Shown in pieces: positions 39,899 through 52,306 of a stretch of 64,000 nt of DNA. Each line of letters starts with the position of its first letter. Within the stretch, counting starts at the first letter, position 1. The stretch is from Parelaphostrongylus tenuis (Eukaryota; Nematoda; Chromadorea; Rhabditida; Metastrongylidae): contig JAHQIW010003648.1 of NCBI GenBank assembly GCA_019055375.1, positions 124,001 to 188,000 on the forward strand, read 5' to 3'. The translations under genes and the position numbers were made by a program. The notes beneath the pieces were generated by a model. That model saw nothing but the letters and a program-made list of their open reading frames with translations. It made no database searches and was not told where the DNA came from.

Positions 39899-42800
39899 AT
39901 GTCCAAAAGATTTCGAAATCAACGTCGTTCTGCTAGTGCTTCCACTATTCTGAAGTATGTTGCTTATCCCTTGCTTGTATTCTCTGTTCAGTAATTAACG
40001 GCCTAACAAATAAGGAGCTGTTTAGATTAGATGGTCGTGCATTTCCTTGTTTCAACTCAGGTTTTGGTCATTATGTTGTTGTTTTCCTGGCGAACGGTAT
40101 TGTTTCTATGGAGCAGCACGTATCCACTGCTTAGGTATTATCCCCTTTCGCTCATTCCTTTTTCTTTCCTTTTTTTCCCTTTTCTTCTATCGTTGAGCAT
40201 ACTCTGTATGAACTGGAGTGGTAATGATCTCTCCATCCCATTACAGCTGGTAAACTTTCTGTTGATGGCTTTGAATTGCCCTCTGGTGGGCAATGGAATG
40301 TTGACTCAATGCGCCTTGTTTGCGCACCGTATCGCTTCTCACGACCGGTAATCTTTTGAGTTTGTGAAACTTTTCTTATTCATTCCAGTGGTCCGTATCC
40401 CACCGCTTGTTGCATTCAAACATGTTTCCTCGCTTTGTGGATTACGGGCTGCTTGAGGATTTCACCGTCTTCATAGATGTAATAGAACTTTGCTCGAGGT
40501 AGTTCTCCTTGAAAATTTAGAGGCAGCCGAGCGAAGGCAATTTCTGACGCGTTAATTAATTGATTGCAAGAGAGTGTTGAGGAGAGGATCAAACCAGCGT
40601 CCCACTTGTCACCACTCGCTTTCTGAAACGCTGCATCACTAGCCACTGCGCTGCCACGCCTTCCTAAGAAAGCTCTATCATTGTTCTGGAGTCTAAAACG
40701 TTGGGCTGGATTTTCGAAATCGAAGTTGTTTCATAGATGGATCACATTTTCAGGCCGTTTTTTCGCTCTCCTACATCTCAGGAGTCCTCTGTTAAATATA
40801 AGCTGAAGGCGGTTGAAGTATCAACTCAAAGAGGTACATTCTTAGCAGTAGTACATCTCTATACTCCTTCCGTAGATCACTCCTTATCATGATTATGGGT
40901 CGTATTTAGATTGGCAATTTTTGTAGATAACACCACATTATGAGGCTGTAATGGCGTCAGTAGGTGAGCGATATCCTGCCGTGATTGTTCTCGATCAGAA
41001 ACCACCACAAGTGATCAGAGTACTTGACCAACTTCTCCAGGTATTCTTTTTCCTCTCTTTCCATGTTCTCATCTCTAAAACCACTCCCGTTAGTCGATAC
41101 TTTGTGTTTGTACAGGAATTCTTCGTGCCTTCCTTCATACGCTCGTCTTATCAATTCGATCGTACACTTTACTTCTCTTCTCATTTTCAACCGTATATAG
41201 AAGAATCGCAGAAGTCTCTACAAGTTGCGATGGAAGAGGTCAATGCAGCAAGAAGTGCGTTGGGTTTTGATACTTCATTCTTTTTTGTATATGCTCTAGC
41301 ATTAGTTTATCTTACTAATGCTGAGCTTTTTATATACCGTTACCAGGCTTATTTCATGCAATCTTACTGATTGCAACCAAATTACGGTTTAGCTGTGTAA
41401 TTAACGGATTCTAGTGCTTAGGCTTCCACGTATCAAAGCAGCAATGTTGACATATGCAAATATTACTCAGAATTCGATTATACGGAGCGTAGAAAGCTCG
41501 AAACATCAATGATATGTGCGGTCAAGGAACTGTAAATGAATGCACAGAAGTACGGTGAATTCAACAGCTTCGTTGTGACAGATTCAATGTTGATGATAGG
41601 GACGGTCACGGACGTCCTGCTAAGATGACGATGATTGGAGGTCTCGTTGATTGCAAATGCACGAATAGGTGTTTACAAACTCGCAGAAAGACTCGAAATG
41701 GCTATCTGGATGGATTCGAAACATCTAAAGGAGCTTGGAAAATTAAGGAAGCTAGACAAATGAGTGCCACACGGATCAGATTACAATTAAAGAAGTCGCA
41801 TTTTGAGGTATCGAAATCCCTCGAGTCCTGAGTCAACCTCGACCACCCTTTCCGAGACTTATGTGCCATGCGTTACACCATCAAGGCCTTTTCTTTGACC
41901 TTCCTCTCAACCGTGTTCTGATTTGCTCCCGAGCGGTTAGCATTCACTCGTCAGTGACATTCAAATGAGGAGCATAGGTCGGCGTTGAGTCTAGCTAAGA
42001 TAGACTTGTAAGCCCAATTTGCACGCTCTAAATTTTATCTGTTGCTTATTCTTTTTTATGGCATGGTTTGCATTGAAGTACAACCCCAAGACTGCTAGGG
42101 ATTCAAGCAAGTCTAGAAAACTCTTTCGTGAAAAGAGAATCGACAGTTAATAGAAAGACAAACATTCTGATCTCGACTATAACTTCAGCATAATTTCTCG
42201 ACTATAACTTCAGCATAATTGAGTTCAGTGCCATTCTGTGCTATTCTGATCAATCACTGGCGCATGGTTGCTGATTATGTATGATAAGATCGAAACGTGT
42301 TTGAGAGGAAGATAACGCAAGGGTCTTACTGGCGCAATGGGTAGCACGTGAGCTACCAGAAAGGATAATTATGGGTTCGAAGCCACTTCAGCCCCTCAAG
42401 TAATAGTTAATTTCTCAGCATTCTTGTGGTCAACAATTGGTATGTGCCATCACATCTTCCTGAATTTAGTTGAAAAGATCATGTGTGGAGATTATATGCC
42501 AAAGTCAATGAAGCTGACTAGAGACTCCACCATCCACATTCTCTGTTGGTGAACAGAAGGAACCAGTTCTCTATGTTAACGGCTGAACACATATGGCCCT
42601 ACCGATACTGCAGAAGTTAAACTAATTGGCTTTGAAAGTCTTCCTCATTTCGCCAACTGACCACCTTTTCCTTCAAATATTCCAATTACTTCCTGCATAG
42701 GAAATAAATCCGAAACCGAGTCAAGGCTGAAAATCCCTTCGGTACTTATGTGTTAGGCGGCGACAACATTTTAAGTCGACCGCATTCGCTGGGCAGGGAC

Positions 42801-45800
42801 TTTTCATAAGAGTGTTAGAAATGATTTGGAAGATTAGATCTCTGGCTACAACTCTACGTTGCCGGTTTTTTCAAAACACTCTTTCATAAACGCTGTAGCA
42901 TGCGGAGTAAAATTCTGTTTCTCATTCGCTTTTGGCCTTCATTTTTTACCACGGGTGTAAATTCATTCAAACACGAAAAGCATATCTTCTTGTGGAGAAT
43001 TTCCTATAGTTTTTAAAATCATTGCGTTTTCAGTCTAAAATTCTGTCGATGCAGTGAAGAATTCATCCGTAAAATAGCAATAGTTGCCGCCGTTTTAAAC
43101 GCATAGTGTGGTAAAGCACCACCGAGCTACGCTGTATATCAGGCGATTTCCTATGTAACAAGTCGTCCCTGTGGCTTCCCTTCACATTTTACTTAGCCAT
43201 AAACCTTTTCGGTGACTTTGTTTACCGGGCAAACAACTCACGGAGCGAGTGGGGGGGGGGGGGGGGGGGGATCAGTGCTTTGGAAATATTGTTATTCAAT
43301 TACGGATATTTTCACCACATCTACATAAAATTCAGGTAAAAACGAAGAATGTGGTAGTAGAAAATTCTCTGCAAGCTGATATGTCTTTGCGTGTTTCCAG
43401 CGCTTTATACGCATGATAAAAATGAAGGCGAAAGGTGAGTGTGAAACAAAATCTTATTCTGGATCCTACAGTGTTAAAAAGGGGTATTTTGAAACACCGG
43501 AAACGTAGAGTTGTAGCCAGAGATACAAGCTTTCTAATGAATGCTAGCACTCATATGAAAAGTTCCTATCCAGCAAATGAAATTGGCTCAAGAAATTTGT
43601 CGCCGCCTAACGCATGAGTTCCCATCCTTCAATGACTTCGTTATTTTTAGAATTGCAGAAATTTGCGTAGCTAGTGCAACTACTTCTGATTACTTATAAA
43701 CACTCAAAAATACTGAGTGGTATGGGAAACATTCGAGATGAGACGAGAGTTGAATCCGTGCTTCATCTACACGGGGATGCTTGCCATCACTACAACAGTC
43801 AGTGCCATTGCTCTGCTACTTTTTTCTTCGATATATCTATCATAGCTGTAGAAAAACAACTTTTGACGCGTTTGGTTGAGGAAGGAAACATCGGCATTAA
43901 GTTCAATTGAGCTTTTTAACTGTCATGTGATATAAATGTATATTCAAGAGTATTGAGGAAATTTCGAAGAAGGAGAAGTAGCTGAGCGGTGGCATCGGTG
44001 GTTCAAAGGTAGCACACACCTCCGGTATGGGTGAAACGCATGTTCAATTCCTCCCTAATTTCGAATGATTTCACACCACTTGGTGCCTAGGAATCTGTTA
44101 TATTCATAACATTAACCACTGCTAAAAGGCAGCAAAAGTAATGAGTTCATTTGGATTAGACATTTTTGGCTTATTGTTACTCCGACTAGTAAACGTTTGT
44201 CATGCGCTGGGATATGTTTCCTCGAGAATACAGAATGAAATCCGACAAATCTTGTGCACGACGTAAAATGCATAAATAAGGCAATGTTTAGCAAAGGTTT
44301 GCTTTGCTGTAGTTGCATCTCTATCATTAGGTTAGAAAGAAGGTTATGGGGCGCTTCCAAAGAATTGAAAATATGTGCATGGATCACAAGCAAAGACAAT
44401 AATAAACTATTCTCTAAAATAAAGGCCATCGTTTTCTACGGCTTTCTGCCCACCGGCCCGCCAGGTTTTGAAAACTAGTCGAAGTACCATTCCTCCGACT
44501 TCGAATCAAAGAACTCCTTGACATGGTTTTTTCATTTTCATCGAACGATTCAAATCGGTACTTGACCTTGAATAAAGTGTAATGCTGGTCGGAAAAGGTC
44601 AAAGTCGGATGGAGCGCAATCTAGATTGTTGGTGGGATGCGGCAGAACCTCGACTCCATCTCATTCATCAAACTTGTCTTTGATCTTTTTGGCAGTGTGC
44701 GGCCTGGTATTGTCCTTGCTGCATCAGAACACGCTTTTGATTGACCGAAGCGATTGTATTGTTGGGCTTGGCGGAGGCTTGTAACAAAGTGAAAATAAAG
44801 GACGAATAATTTCAGTGGGCGTTCATTGGGAAAATCCCACATGAGAAACTGTAAAGTTCCCATGATATGCATGGGGAGCTATCTCATGTTTATTAAAGTG
44901 TCCTAAAACTAGTGTCCGTCGCTAACTCTTATTGTGGGTACTGGAGAACCCACAGAGATTAAACAAAAGACGAGAAAGGGTAACTGTCCGACTGACGAGA
45001 TCGCAAGATCGAAACACGTGTATCGGGCTCTAGTCAGCCCTCCTTTAACAGACCACTGACATGCGTGGGCTCAAAAATGATTGCAAAGGCATATTGAATT
45101 TTGAGCTGTGGTCTTAAGAAAACACTCGAAATGAAAATGATGATAGATTGAATATGCTGTTCCTAGAACTTCTTATACAATCGAGTACTGCTTCTTCTTT
45201 TGGTTACTCTGCGCGGTTTTAGTGTTTTGAATAACGTTTTTTGATACGTTGATATATGTTTCTGCAGAGAAGGGACAACGCTGTATCATCATACCGGTAG
45301 GGCAGAAAAGACGCTGGAAAGTCCACTCTTGTTCGTCACCTGGCAAACACACCAACTTCGAGAAGTTTGTCTTCTGTTTCTTTTTTGCTGCTTGATATTT
45401 GTGACATTTTTGTTGTTCTCATTGCAGGGAAGGACCACCTATTTACATACTTGACGCTGACGTAGGTCAATCCGAATTCACACCTGCTGGATGCATGTCT
45501 CTTTGGAAAATTTCGGATTGTATTCTCGGTAGGATCACTGATTAATTTTTTGGGATTTCAAGTCTCTGTTGACAGACTCTTTGTAGCAGGATAGTTGACA
45601 AATACAAAGCTAAAGGCCCTTGTTTGACTAATTTTTATTTTTTGGTGGCAGAATCAGTTTGATAGACTTGAGTCCATAGTCCACTGTTACGAGACAGTAT
45701 GTGTTTATTACTCACAGCTAAGTGTATCACAAAGTTTCTGATCAGGTGTAATCTTATTCCAATATGACAGAGAATCACTTTTTCTGATCAGGGAAGTATT

Positions 45801-48800
45801 AAACGTGAAAGTCTATAAGTTCCTTTGATAGATTCCTTGAACCACGTAAATTTAGCGCTCAATTGTGATGTAGTTTATCTATAATTTACTTCGTAAAATC
45901 ACAAGATTGCTGAGATATGAGCAAATCGCAGCTTCAGTGATCTTCAGACTAGCGGGTACCCCTAGCGGAGGTTCATATGCTATTCAACAGACTAATTAAG
46001 ACTCTTGCTTTGCTAGTCTCTTAGCCATATTGTTACTCTATCGAGTAAAAGTGCAAATCGGCGTTGAACTCAATCAGGTTGAAGCTCTAGACGAAACCAC
46101 AATGATTTTAGTTTTTTTTTTATTCACTTCTTGATATGTCCAGTGTTATAGTACGATATGAAAATATAACGTTAAGAATGCTGAATTACCGCTAATGGAG
46201 TAAGAACATGGCTGAGAGAAAAGAAGCAGCAAGTTCTTGGTGTGGTGGGTCGCAAACCAATGCTAAGCTGAAACTGTGGTTGGAATCTCAATTTTAGTTT
46301 CATTGTTTGCCTAACTCGTTCTAAAGGTGTGTACCATGTGAAGTATAACCAGAAAAGTGCTAAGATAGGAGTCAGCCACGTCAAGCACGCTGAGAGAAAG
46401 GCAGAGCGAGGGCTTTGGATGATAGGTGGAAAATTTATCGAGCTCCGAGAAAGGTAATTACTGATTCGAAGCCATTCTTAGGCCCAAGACTTGCTCGTAT
46501 CTGAGCAATTTTTGTGGTTTATATGTCGCATTGTACTTTTGTGTTAGAAGTGATGAGGCGTTAATCGAATGTTGAGAGTTGGTACTCAATTTTTTTCCGA
46601 TGGAAAAGTCTGTTAGTTTTTTCGTGATGGAGCAGTTCAAAATACATGCCTCACTGAGCTTGATTCTGACAATATTGTAACAGGCTCTTAGCTCTCACTG
46701 TTGAAAACGGGATCAATGAGCACCCTTGGCGGTGTTTGCATGACTGCATTCGCTACAGCTACGTAGTTTTCCCATAAATGACCAGTGTGGAGCTTTATTT
46801 ATGAGCAAAGAGAAAAGAAATCGTGGGGGATTTACGGAGATGGCAATTGTTGGGCATAAGTTTTCTATGCATAATTCACTGTGCGGAATGGGGTTGGTGA
46901 CTAGGTGGCTGATGATGCTCAGTTCGGCTCTGTGCGGGATTGGCCTCTCACCTCCTTCTACCGGCTGACTTCCGTGGACCCACGTTGTGGGGGCCTTCGT
47001 CAGTGTGGGTCCGCGGAAGTCAACCGGTTAAACTGTATCAATGAGAGACGAACGCCGTATGGAATGCCCTTGTTTGGCTATCGTTGAGATTTCAACATGT
47101 GCTCAGACAGTGATTAACGACATTCGTGAAGAAAACAACTTTTCAATCAAGCTATCTAAGCCAGGAGACGAACGAATGTCAAAAGTATCGGATACACGTC
47201 GAAAACAAACTGAGAGAGTCAAATAAAGTGCTAGTGTAATAGAAGTTCACTGCTTGGATGAGAGATTTCTCTAGCAAACAACAATATGAGGCTCTCCCTG
47301 TACTACAAAACTACAACGACATTGTCGCGAAAGAAATCCTCAGTAAAAAGTGTGCTAAAAATGATTTTTGTGGTTTAAGGTGAAGCCTTTCTCATTGCTA
47401 AGTCATATATGATCATAGAGATTTTGAAGAATGAGTGGTGTAACCAAATGTGCTTCGGTGGTGTAGTGGTAGCATGCGCCCCGGTATCGGTGAAGTGCAG
47501 GTTCAACTCTCACCTACCTCTTACGTATTACTAAAACATCATAACACTGGGAAAAGCGGTAAAAAACATTTGAAGTCGTGAGTCATATATGAGTCATACT
47601 GTCTTCATTGTTTTGATAATTAACTCATTTCGCTTATCAATTTGTCGAATTATTTTCAGATGTTCCATATACACATCAAAACGTAGTTTTTTCCATGCAG
47701 TTATTTTTTTGGAAACGTCTCACCTGCGGATGACACCGAGAGGTACAAAGGTATGAAAGTATCACGTGTTTTGAGACGTCGGCCATTTCTGTTGACGAGC
47801 CGACCGTTCGAACGAAACGAGTAGCAGGGCGAGTGATACAACAGTAATTTGGTGCATATGTAGTGAAGTTACTGGCGCATTTGGCGCAGTGGTTTAAAGG
47901 TGCTCTACGTCGCACATGTGGTCAATGGCTCGATCTCTCACTCATGGCTCACCAAGTTGTCTATCTCTCCGGGTCGATAAATTGGTACATTGGTCTCGGA
48001 CTTGTGTGGAAGGATAAGCAGCACCGACTCGAGACAGCGGGAGGTCGCGACGAGTCAAAATAATGGCCAGTGGGCAACTGACGAGGTTGCAAGGCCGAAA
48101 CACGTGTATTCCACTATATAAGTGCATATAAAAGACCTCATGAAAGGCTCAAAATTTCTTGTTAGACTACACTGTTTTGAGCGACGTCTGGAAAAAACAG
48201 TCGAATATGAGGGTATTATCTAATGAGAGTTGGAAATGTTTTGTTTCCTAAGGAAGTAGCTCTTCTGTTGAAAACTGCGGATTGTTGGGACGCATAGGTG
48301 AGCTTTTTATCAAAGTTACTCTCAAGGCAGTCCTTTCCATGATATTTCCGCCTTTTTGTAGCAGTAAATTGCCTCGAAATTTCAAACTTTACTGCATAAG
48401 TACCAATTTTATATTGCTGCGCTTCCTAATATACGTACCGTCCGAGCCAACGTGACATGCGTGCATGAAGAACCATGCACGTAGTCTCGAGTGGATCAAG
48501 TTAACGTGGCGAAATAGCTCATACATTAGGTTGACTCAAAAATAATGTCGATTTTCATTGTGATTTCGCAAACATTTTTTGTTTTAATCACCACTTACAT
48601 TTTTTGCTTTGTTTTCATGTTATGCCATTTCTGAAACATGATTTGCTCTTCTGGATAGCTGAAATGCTTCTTTCAAATCAGAACATTCATTCACTACATT
48701 CCATGAGATCGAGCCTCGGCTTAATATCATAGGAATAATTGGAAATGCTTGTGAAGGACTGACCAGTGAATTTAGACCCATTTTGTAGTATCTCAGCACC

Positions 48801-51800
48801 TTTTGGGGTTCCCAGTGAAAACTACGCTCGACTATCATTCCGTAGGCAAATTCAACCTACATGGTAGAATGGGTAAAGAAGCTGACAAGTTGTCGAACCG
48901 CAGCTGAACATATTAGGTATCCGACTGTGTGGACGACAGTTGAAAGGCATAGGTAGGAAGGGAAGGAGTGGTGGAAGCACCGATGCATTATGCCACTATC
49001 TGAATATAAAAATGGACTTTCCGTTTTCAGTTCCGTCAAAAATCACCCAGTCAGATGCCTCTTGTCGACTCCAGAGATGTGCCCTTTGAGAAGGAACGGG
49101 TTAGGTTGTTTGAAGATTAACGCAGTTTCAAAACGATTGGGACTTTATGCTTTAAAAGAATTATATCAATCAGCTTGAATTTGTGAAATGAGTTTGATTA
49201 ATTCTGAAAAACTCCTCAGCCTTTTTCAGATTTACTACATCAGTGGCTTACATATATTTCTGAAGTCACCCGTTTTATGAAAGCCGCATGCCCCACTAGC
49301 CAACCCCACTCAGTAGAGGAGAGGAGACCCAGAATGATAAGACCAGGCAAAGTGAAGTGTTGCCTGAGTTTCTTACAATCGTTGACACGCGTTTATGTCT
49401 TCCCTTCCCTACTATGTAGGGTTAACTAATGGGTAGTGTGGCTCAGGTGAGGCGGTGAGACTGCCGAAACGTAGGTCAGCCACTGACATAGCAAAACTTA
49501 AAAGGCTGAAAGGTCTTTACGATTATATTAAGGTTGATCAACGAGGTTTTTAGGGCAATCAATCAAAGGCAAAGTCTTAGTAGAGTTATCACTTGGTAAG
49601 TAATCATGCAAGAATCAGGCTTCAAGGCAGTGTACAGGAGCAATATAATCGACACATTTATACAAATACATGCTGCATTCAGTTTCTTATCTCATTCTAA
49701 ATAGTTATTGGTGTACTCATCCACCCTAATTAAGGAAATTTTCGATCAACTTCTCAATGATTTCCAGTCAAAAAGCGAGCCTGGATCATTACTTCTAGTG
49801 AACACACTTGGATGGGTGGACGGTAAGCACTGTGCAGATTTTTATGCTATATCATATACTCATCTGCAATCAATATGTAGGACTTGGAGCTGAACTTCTC
49901 GAACACATATTCGACATAACACAACCGTGTTTGGCGTTAAGTCTGTCAGACGATTGTGGAACGTTCACCGTAAGCGTTCAGACTTCCTTAATGAATATTA
50001 TTGCCTTTATAACATCTTTGCCTTGGTACAGATTCCGTCATGGGTGCCCAAAATACTTCGGATCTATCCCATACCTGCAAATACATTGTGCCGCTTGGCA
50101 ATGTCTGACAAGTAGGATTCAGTTGTGGTAAGAAATATTCTTCTGTTTGTGCTTATGTTCGTATATTTCTCAGAAGGCCGACTCGGTTGCAAGCGTCTCA
50201 ATTGCGAGATCTTAGAATTATCTCATATTTCTCCTCCGTCCTACCACGTCCAGTGCTTTCATCCATTTGTGATGCAACACCTTATTGTGTGAAATTCAAG
50301 TAAGTTCATTTTACATAAATTTTTCAGGTTATTTCTGATTACAGGGGGACAAATGAGAAGCTGACCTAACTTGCTGGAGAGGAACTTTTTATAGGAGTGT
50401 TAGTAACCATTCGAAAGCTGAGACTTTAGGCTACGGCCTCACGTTCGACGGTTTTCCAAAACATCGTCTTATTTCGCTGTACAACCCAAAATAAAACTAA
50501 CTTCAGACGCACATATTTCTCTCCGGGCAGAGCTCTTTCTCCGGACTATCAGTAATCATTCGATAGAGTAATCGACTAATAGTCCAAAATAAGGGCTCTA
50601 TCTGGAGAGAAATGTGTGCTGAAGTTTGTTCTATTTTGAATTCTACAGCGTTATAAAACGGAGTTTTGAAAACCGTCGACGTAAGGCTGTAGCCTGAAGT
50701 CTCAGCTTTTGAATGGTTACTAGCATTCCTATGAAAAGTTCCTCTCCAACAAGTGAGGTCAGTCTTTCAATTGTTCCTTTATCATTAAAAAGATTTATTT
50801 CTTATTTACTGCTTTTTAATAGTGTACGGATTCACAAATATGTATCCGAGGGTATTGAATGCTGTGTAAAACACTTGACCCTAGACGGGAGTTAACCTGC
50901 TTTTGAGGAGCCCGTGTTACTACTACACTAGCGAGACCATCGCTTCCCTACCACTTTTTTTCGATGTGAACTATCATAGCTCTTAGCAGCCAACCTTCAA
51001 CAAGTTTGGTTTGTTTGCTGACAGCTGATAGTTTACACCTTAGATCGAGTGCTAGCATCGCGGTAGCCTCGGTAATGTAGTGGTAGCACGTACATTTTCT
51101 TAGATCTGAGCATGGTTTTGCGTGTTTTGCCTGCCAATCAACATTCTTATATGCATGTGTTCATTTTCTTACACAAAAAAACTTGATATATTCGAATTTT
51201 TTCTTTCTTCCAGTGTACAGATTTGCGTATAAATGGTAGCCTAACTCAGATTCTCAGCCATTTGCTTAAAGGCTGCCTTTTACCTTTTTATTATGATTTA
51301 TTTCATGTTTATCACTGTATGTGTCCCAGAAGATCTTTCTTACGTTGATGACCGATATTTCTTGGCCACATTGAATGTACAAATTGTTGCTATGTGTTCG
51401 AAACCAAATGGACAGTCTTTGGTAGATTGAATTTTTATTTTTATTTTTTATTTTTATTTTTTCTTGCGTTGTCCACAAATCTGCTCCTGAAGCTCACACT
51501 ATACTGGATAATCTGAATTATAGGAATTTTTCAAAGTTTCTTTTTCTTGAGGGGAGGGGATGTCAAAAACTATGGCGAATCTTGGTGTTTATTCACTATC
51601 AAAAAGACTATCTTCTAAACGGGTAGACTTTTACGTGTTCGATTTATTCACCAACGCGAGTAATATAAATAATGGAATAAAATCGAATATTCAGAAAACT
51701 CGACGAATTTTGGGTGATGATTCGCTTCCTTTAGTGTCCATCATTCAAGAGGGTTCTCCACTTCTCAAGTGCCATGGCTTTGGTATGTTGTTTGTAAGCT

Positions 51801-52167
51801 AGTACAAGTCCACTTAAGCTCTAATCACGAACACATTAGGATTAATAAGAGCTGTCGACCTAGAGAAGAAGATGTTTTATGTTCTCACTCCTCTCCCGTT
51901 ATCTGAGCTTTCGAAGGTTGAAATATTTGCCAGAGGAACGGCAATGTTGGTGCCTCAGTTGTTACTGGAATCACAGGTAAAAATTTCTGAAGTTAACTTG
52001 TTAATTGTTGGTAATTCTTTTGAAATTTTCTTGTTTAGCCGGCTATAAATGTGCCTTATCTATCTCGTCCTGCTCTTGCGTCGAAATCGGGAATAATACC
52101 TGACCTTTATGGGGAACTTAGAAACGTCACATACCAACGACGAGAATATTTCCCACAGATCGTTTAG
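39899..52167 (+). CDS. nol-9: Polynucleotide 5'-hydroxyl-kinase NOL9/Grc3
   Basis: Nucleolar RNA 5'-kinase required for processing the pre-rRNA spacer. Exons: 39899-39954 (ATG 10 nt after TATTTTAG), 40061-40134, 40247-40347, 40389-40498, 40754-40833, 40961-41040, 41116-41254, 45268-45364 (P-loop), 45428-45528, 49705-49822, 49881-49969, 50032-50111, 50174-50299, about 51552-51782, 51840-51976, 52039-52167. Motifs: FYGAARIHCL and KLSVDGFELP in the N-domain, AGKSTLVRHLANT (Walker A), YILDADVGQSEFTPAGCMSL, LLVNTLGWVDG, DLRIISYFSSVLPRP, CHGFG-LIRAVDLEKKMFYVLTPLP. Phases agree except at the P-loop exon, which contains one surplus A within 45306-45309. An exon expected between 45529 and 49704, and the join at 50299-51552, were not resolved. 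Introns contain mariner remnants, foldbacks and two long-inverted-repeat elements. Confidence 0.9.
40557..40663 (-). repeat. tRNA-Ala-like repeat, family H
   Basis: Minus strand GGCGTGGCAGCGCAGTGGCT, GATGCAGCGTTTCAGAAAGC, ending TGGTTTGATCCTCTCC (B-box-like). In the NOL9 intron between 40498 and 40754; shadow open frame at 40416-40646. Confidence 0.65.
41500..41840 (+). mobile_element. Mariner transposase remnant, N-terminal part
   Basis: Frames shift, but INDMCGQGTVNE and FNVDDRDGHGRPAK match the helix-turn-helix linker of mariner transposases (the conserved RF...DxxREGRP-type segment). No ends and no catalytic part were seen here. In the 4-kb NOL9 intron. Confidence 0.7.
42327..42400 (+). 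repeat. tRNA-like unit, separate type
   Basis: GTCTTACTGGCGCAATGGGT then TATGGGTTCGAAGCCACTTC: A and B boxes with a head unlike families A-H. A degenerate relative lies at 46395-46485 (TACTGATTCGAAGCCATTC). Confidence 0.6.
42750..43620. mobile_element. Non-autonomous element with about 170-nt inverted ends
   Basis: Left end TGTGTTAGGCGGCGACAACA is mirrored by TTGTCGCCGCCTAACGCATG at the right. Pairing continues through ACTTTTCATAAGAGTGTTAG against a CTAGCACTCATATGAAAAGT segment and a CTACAACTCTACGTTGCCGG against CCGGAAACGTAGAGTTGTAG segment. A run of about 20 G lies at 43250-43270. Its terminal regions are family D sequence, which suggests D repeats elsewhere are scattered ends of such elements. 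Confidence 0.75.
43715..44100. repeat. Inverted pair of tRNA-Gly-like units (foldback)
   Basis: Left reversed unit at 43736-43800 (GACGAGAGTTGAATCCGTGC, CACTACAACAGTCAGTGCC). Right forward unit at 43991-44062 (GGCATCGGTGGTTCAAAGGT, GAAACGCATGTTCAATTCC). Outer flanks ACTGAGTGGTATGGGAAACATTCGAGA and a TTTCGAATGATTTCACACCACTTGGT segment also pair. In the 4-kb NOL9 intron. Confidence 0.8.
44414..44880 (-). mobile_element. Mariner transposase remnant, C-terminal part
   Basis: Minus-strand frames carry an RPHTAKKIKDK-like segment and, in another frame, a HPTNNLDCAPSDFDLF-like segment, corresponding to the second and third catalytic-Asp regions of mariner transposases. Several frameshifts. Different from, and more decayed than, the copy at 25853. 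Confidence 0.6.
44985..45140. repeat. Right end of inverted-repeat element, family E
   Basis: TCGCAAGATCGAAACACGTGT, a TTTAACAGACCACTGACATG segment and ACACTCGAAATGAA match family E ends. It lies 130 nt before the NOL9 P-loop exon. Confidence 0.65.
46955..47035. repeat. Collapsed MITE hairpin
   Basis: CTGACTTCCGTGGACCCACG pairs with a TGTGGGTCCGCGGAAGTCAA segment with almost no loop: the ends of the 30570 family joined together. Confidence 0.7.
47450..47520 (+). repeat. tRNA-Gly-like SINE head, family A
   Basis: TGCTTCGGTGGTGTAGTGGTAG then GTGCAGGTTCAACTCTCACC. The preceding flank (GAATGAGTGGTGTAACCAAATG) resembles that of the 8650 copy (AATGAGTGGTCGGGCAAATG). Confidence 0.7.
47870..48060 (+). 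repeat. tRNA-headed SINE, family B
   Basis: TGGCGCATTTGGCGCAGTGG head, AATGGCTCGATCTCTCACTC B box, ATTGGTACATTGGTCTCGGAC middle, truncated tail running into a family E end (GTTGCAAGGCCGAAACACGT at 48080). Confidence 0.7.
50360..50765. mobile_element. Palindromic non-autonomous element with about 190-nt inverted ends
   Basis: Left CTGACCTAACTTGCTGGAGA through a CTACGGCCTCACGTTCGACGG segment to TTTTCCAAAAC is mirrored at the right by GTTTTGAAAACCGTCGACGT through to TCTCCAACAAGTGAGGTCAG. The middle also pairs (AGACGCACATATTTCTCTCC against GGAGAGAAATGTGTGCTGAA), so nearly the whole 400 nt folds on itself. In a NOL9 intron; ends belong to family D. Confidence 0.85.
50855..51125. repeat. Inverted pair of tRNA-Gly-like units (foldback)
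   Basis: Left reversed unit at 50880-50941 (CTAGACGGGAGTTAACCTGC, ACTACACTAGCGAGACC). Right forward unit at 51060-51115 (GGTAGCCTCGGTAATGTAGTGG). Flanks GTAAAACACTTGACC and a GTGTTTTGCC segment pair weakly. In a NOL9 intron. Confidence 0.7.
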
Positions 52168-52306
52168 CCTGTTCACTTTCAGTGACCACGTTTTTTTTTT
52201 GGAGATCTTTGTTTCTGTTGTTGTTACTAAACTACGGCTTGTTGTGTTTATAATTCAATGAATTTAAATAATTATAAATAGCTGCTACGTATCTGGAATA
52301 TATCTT

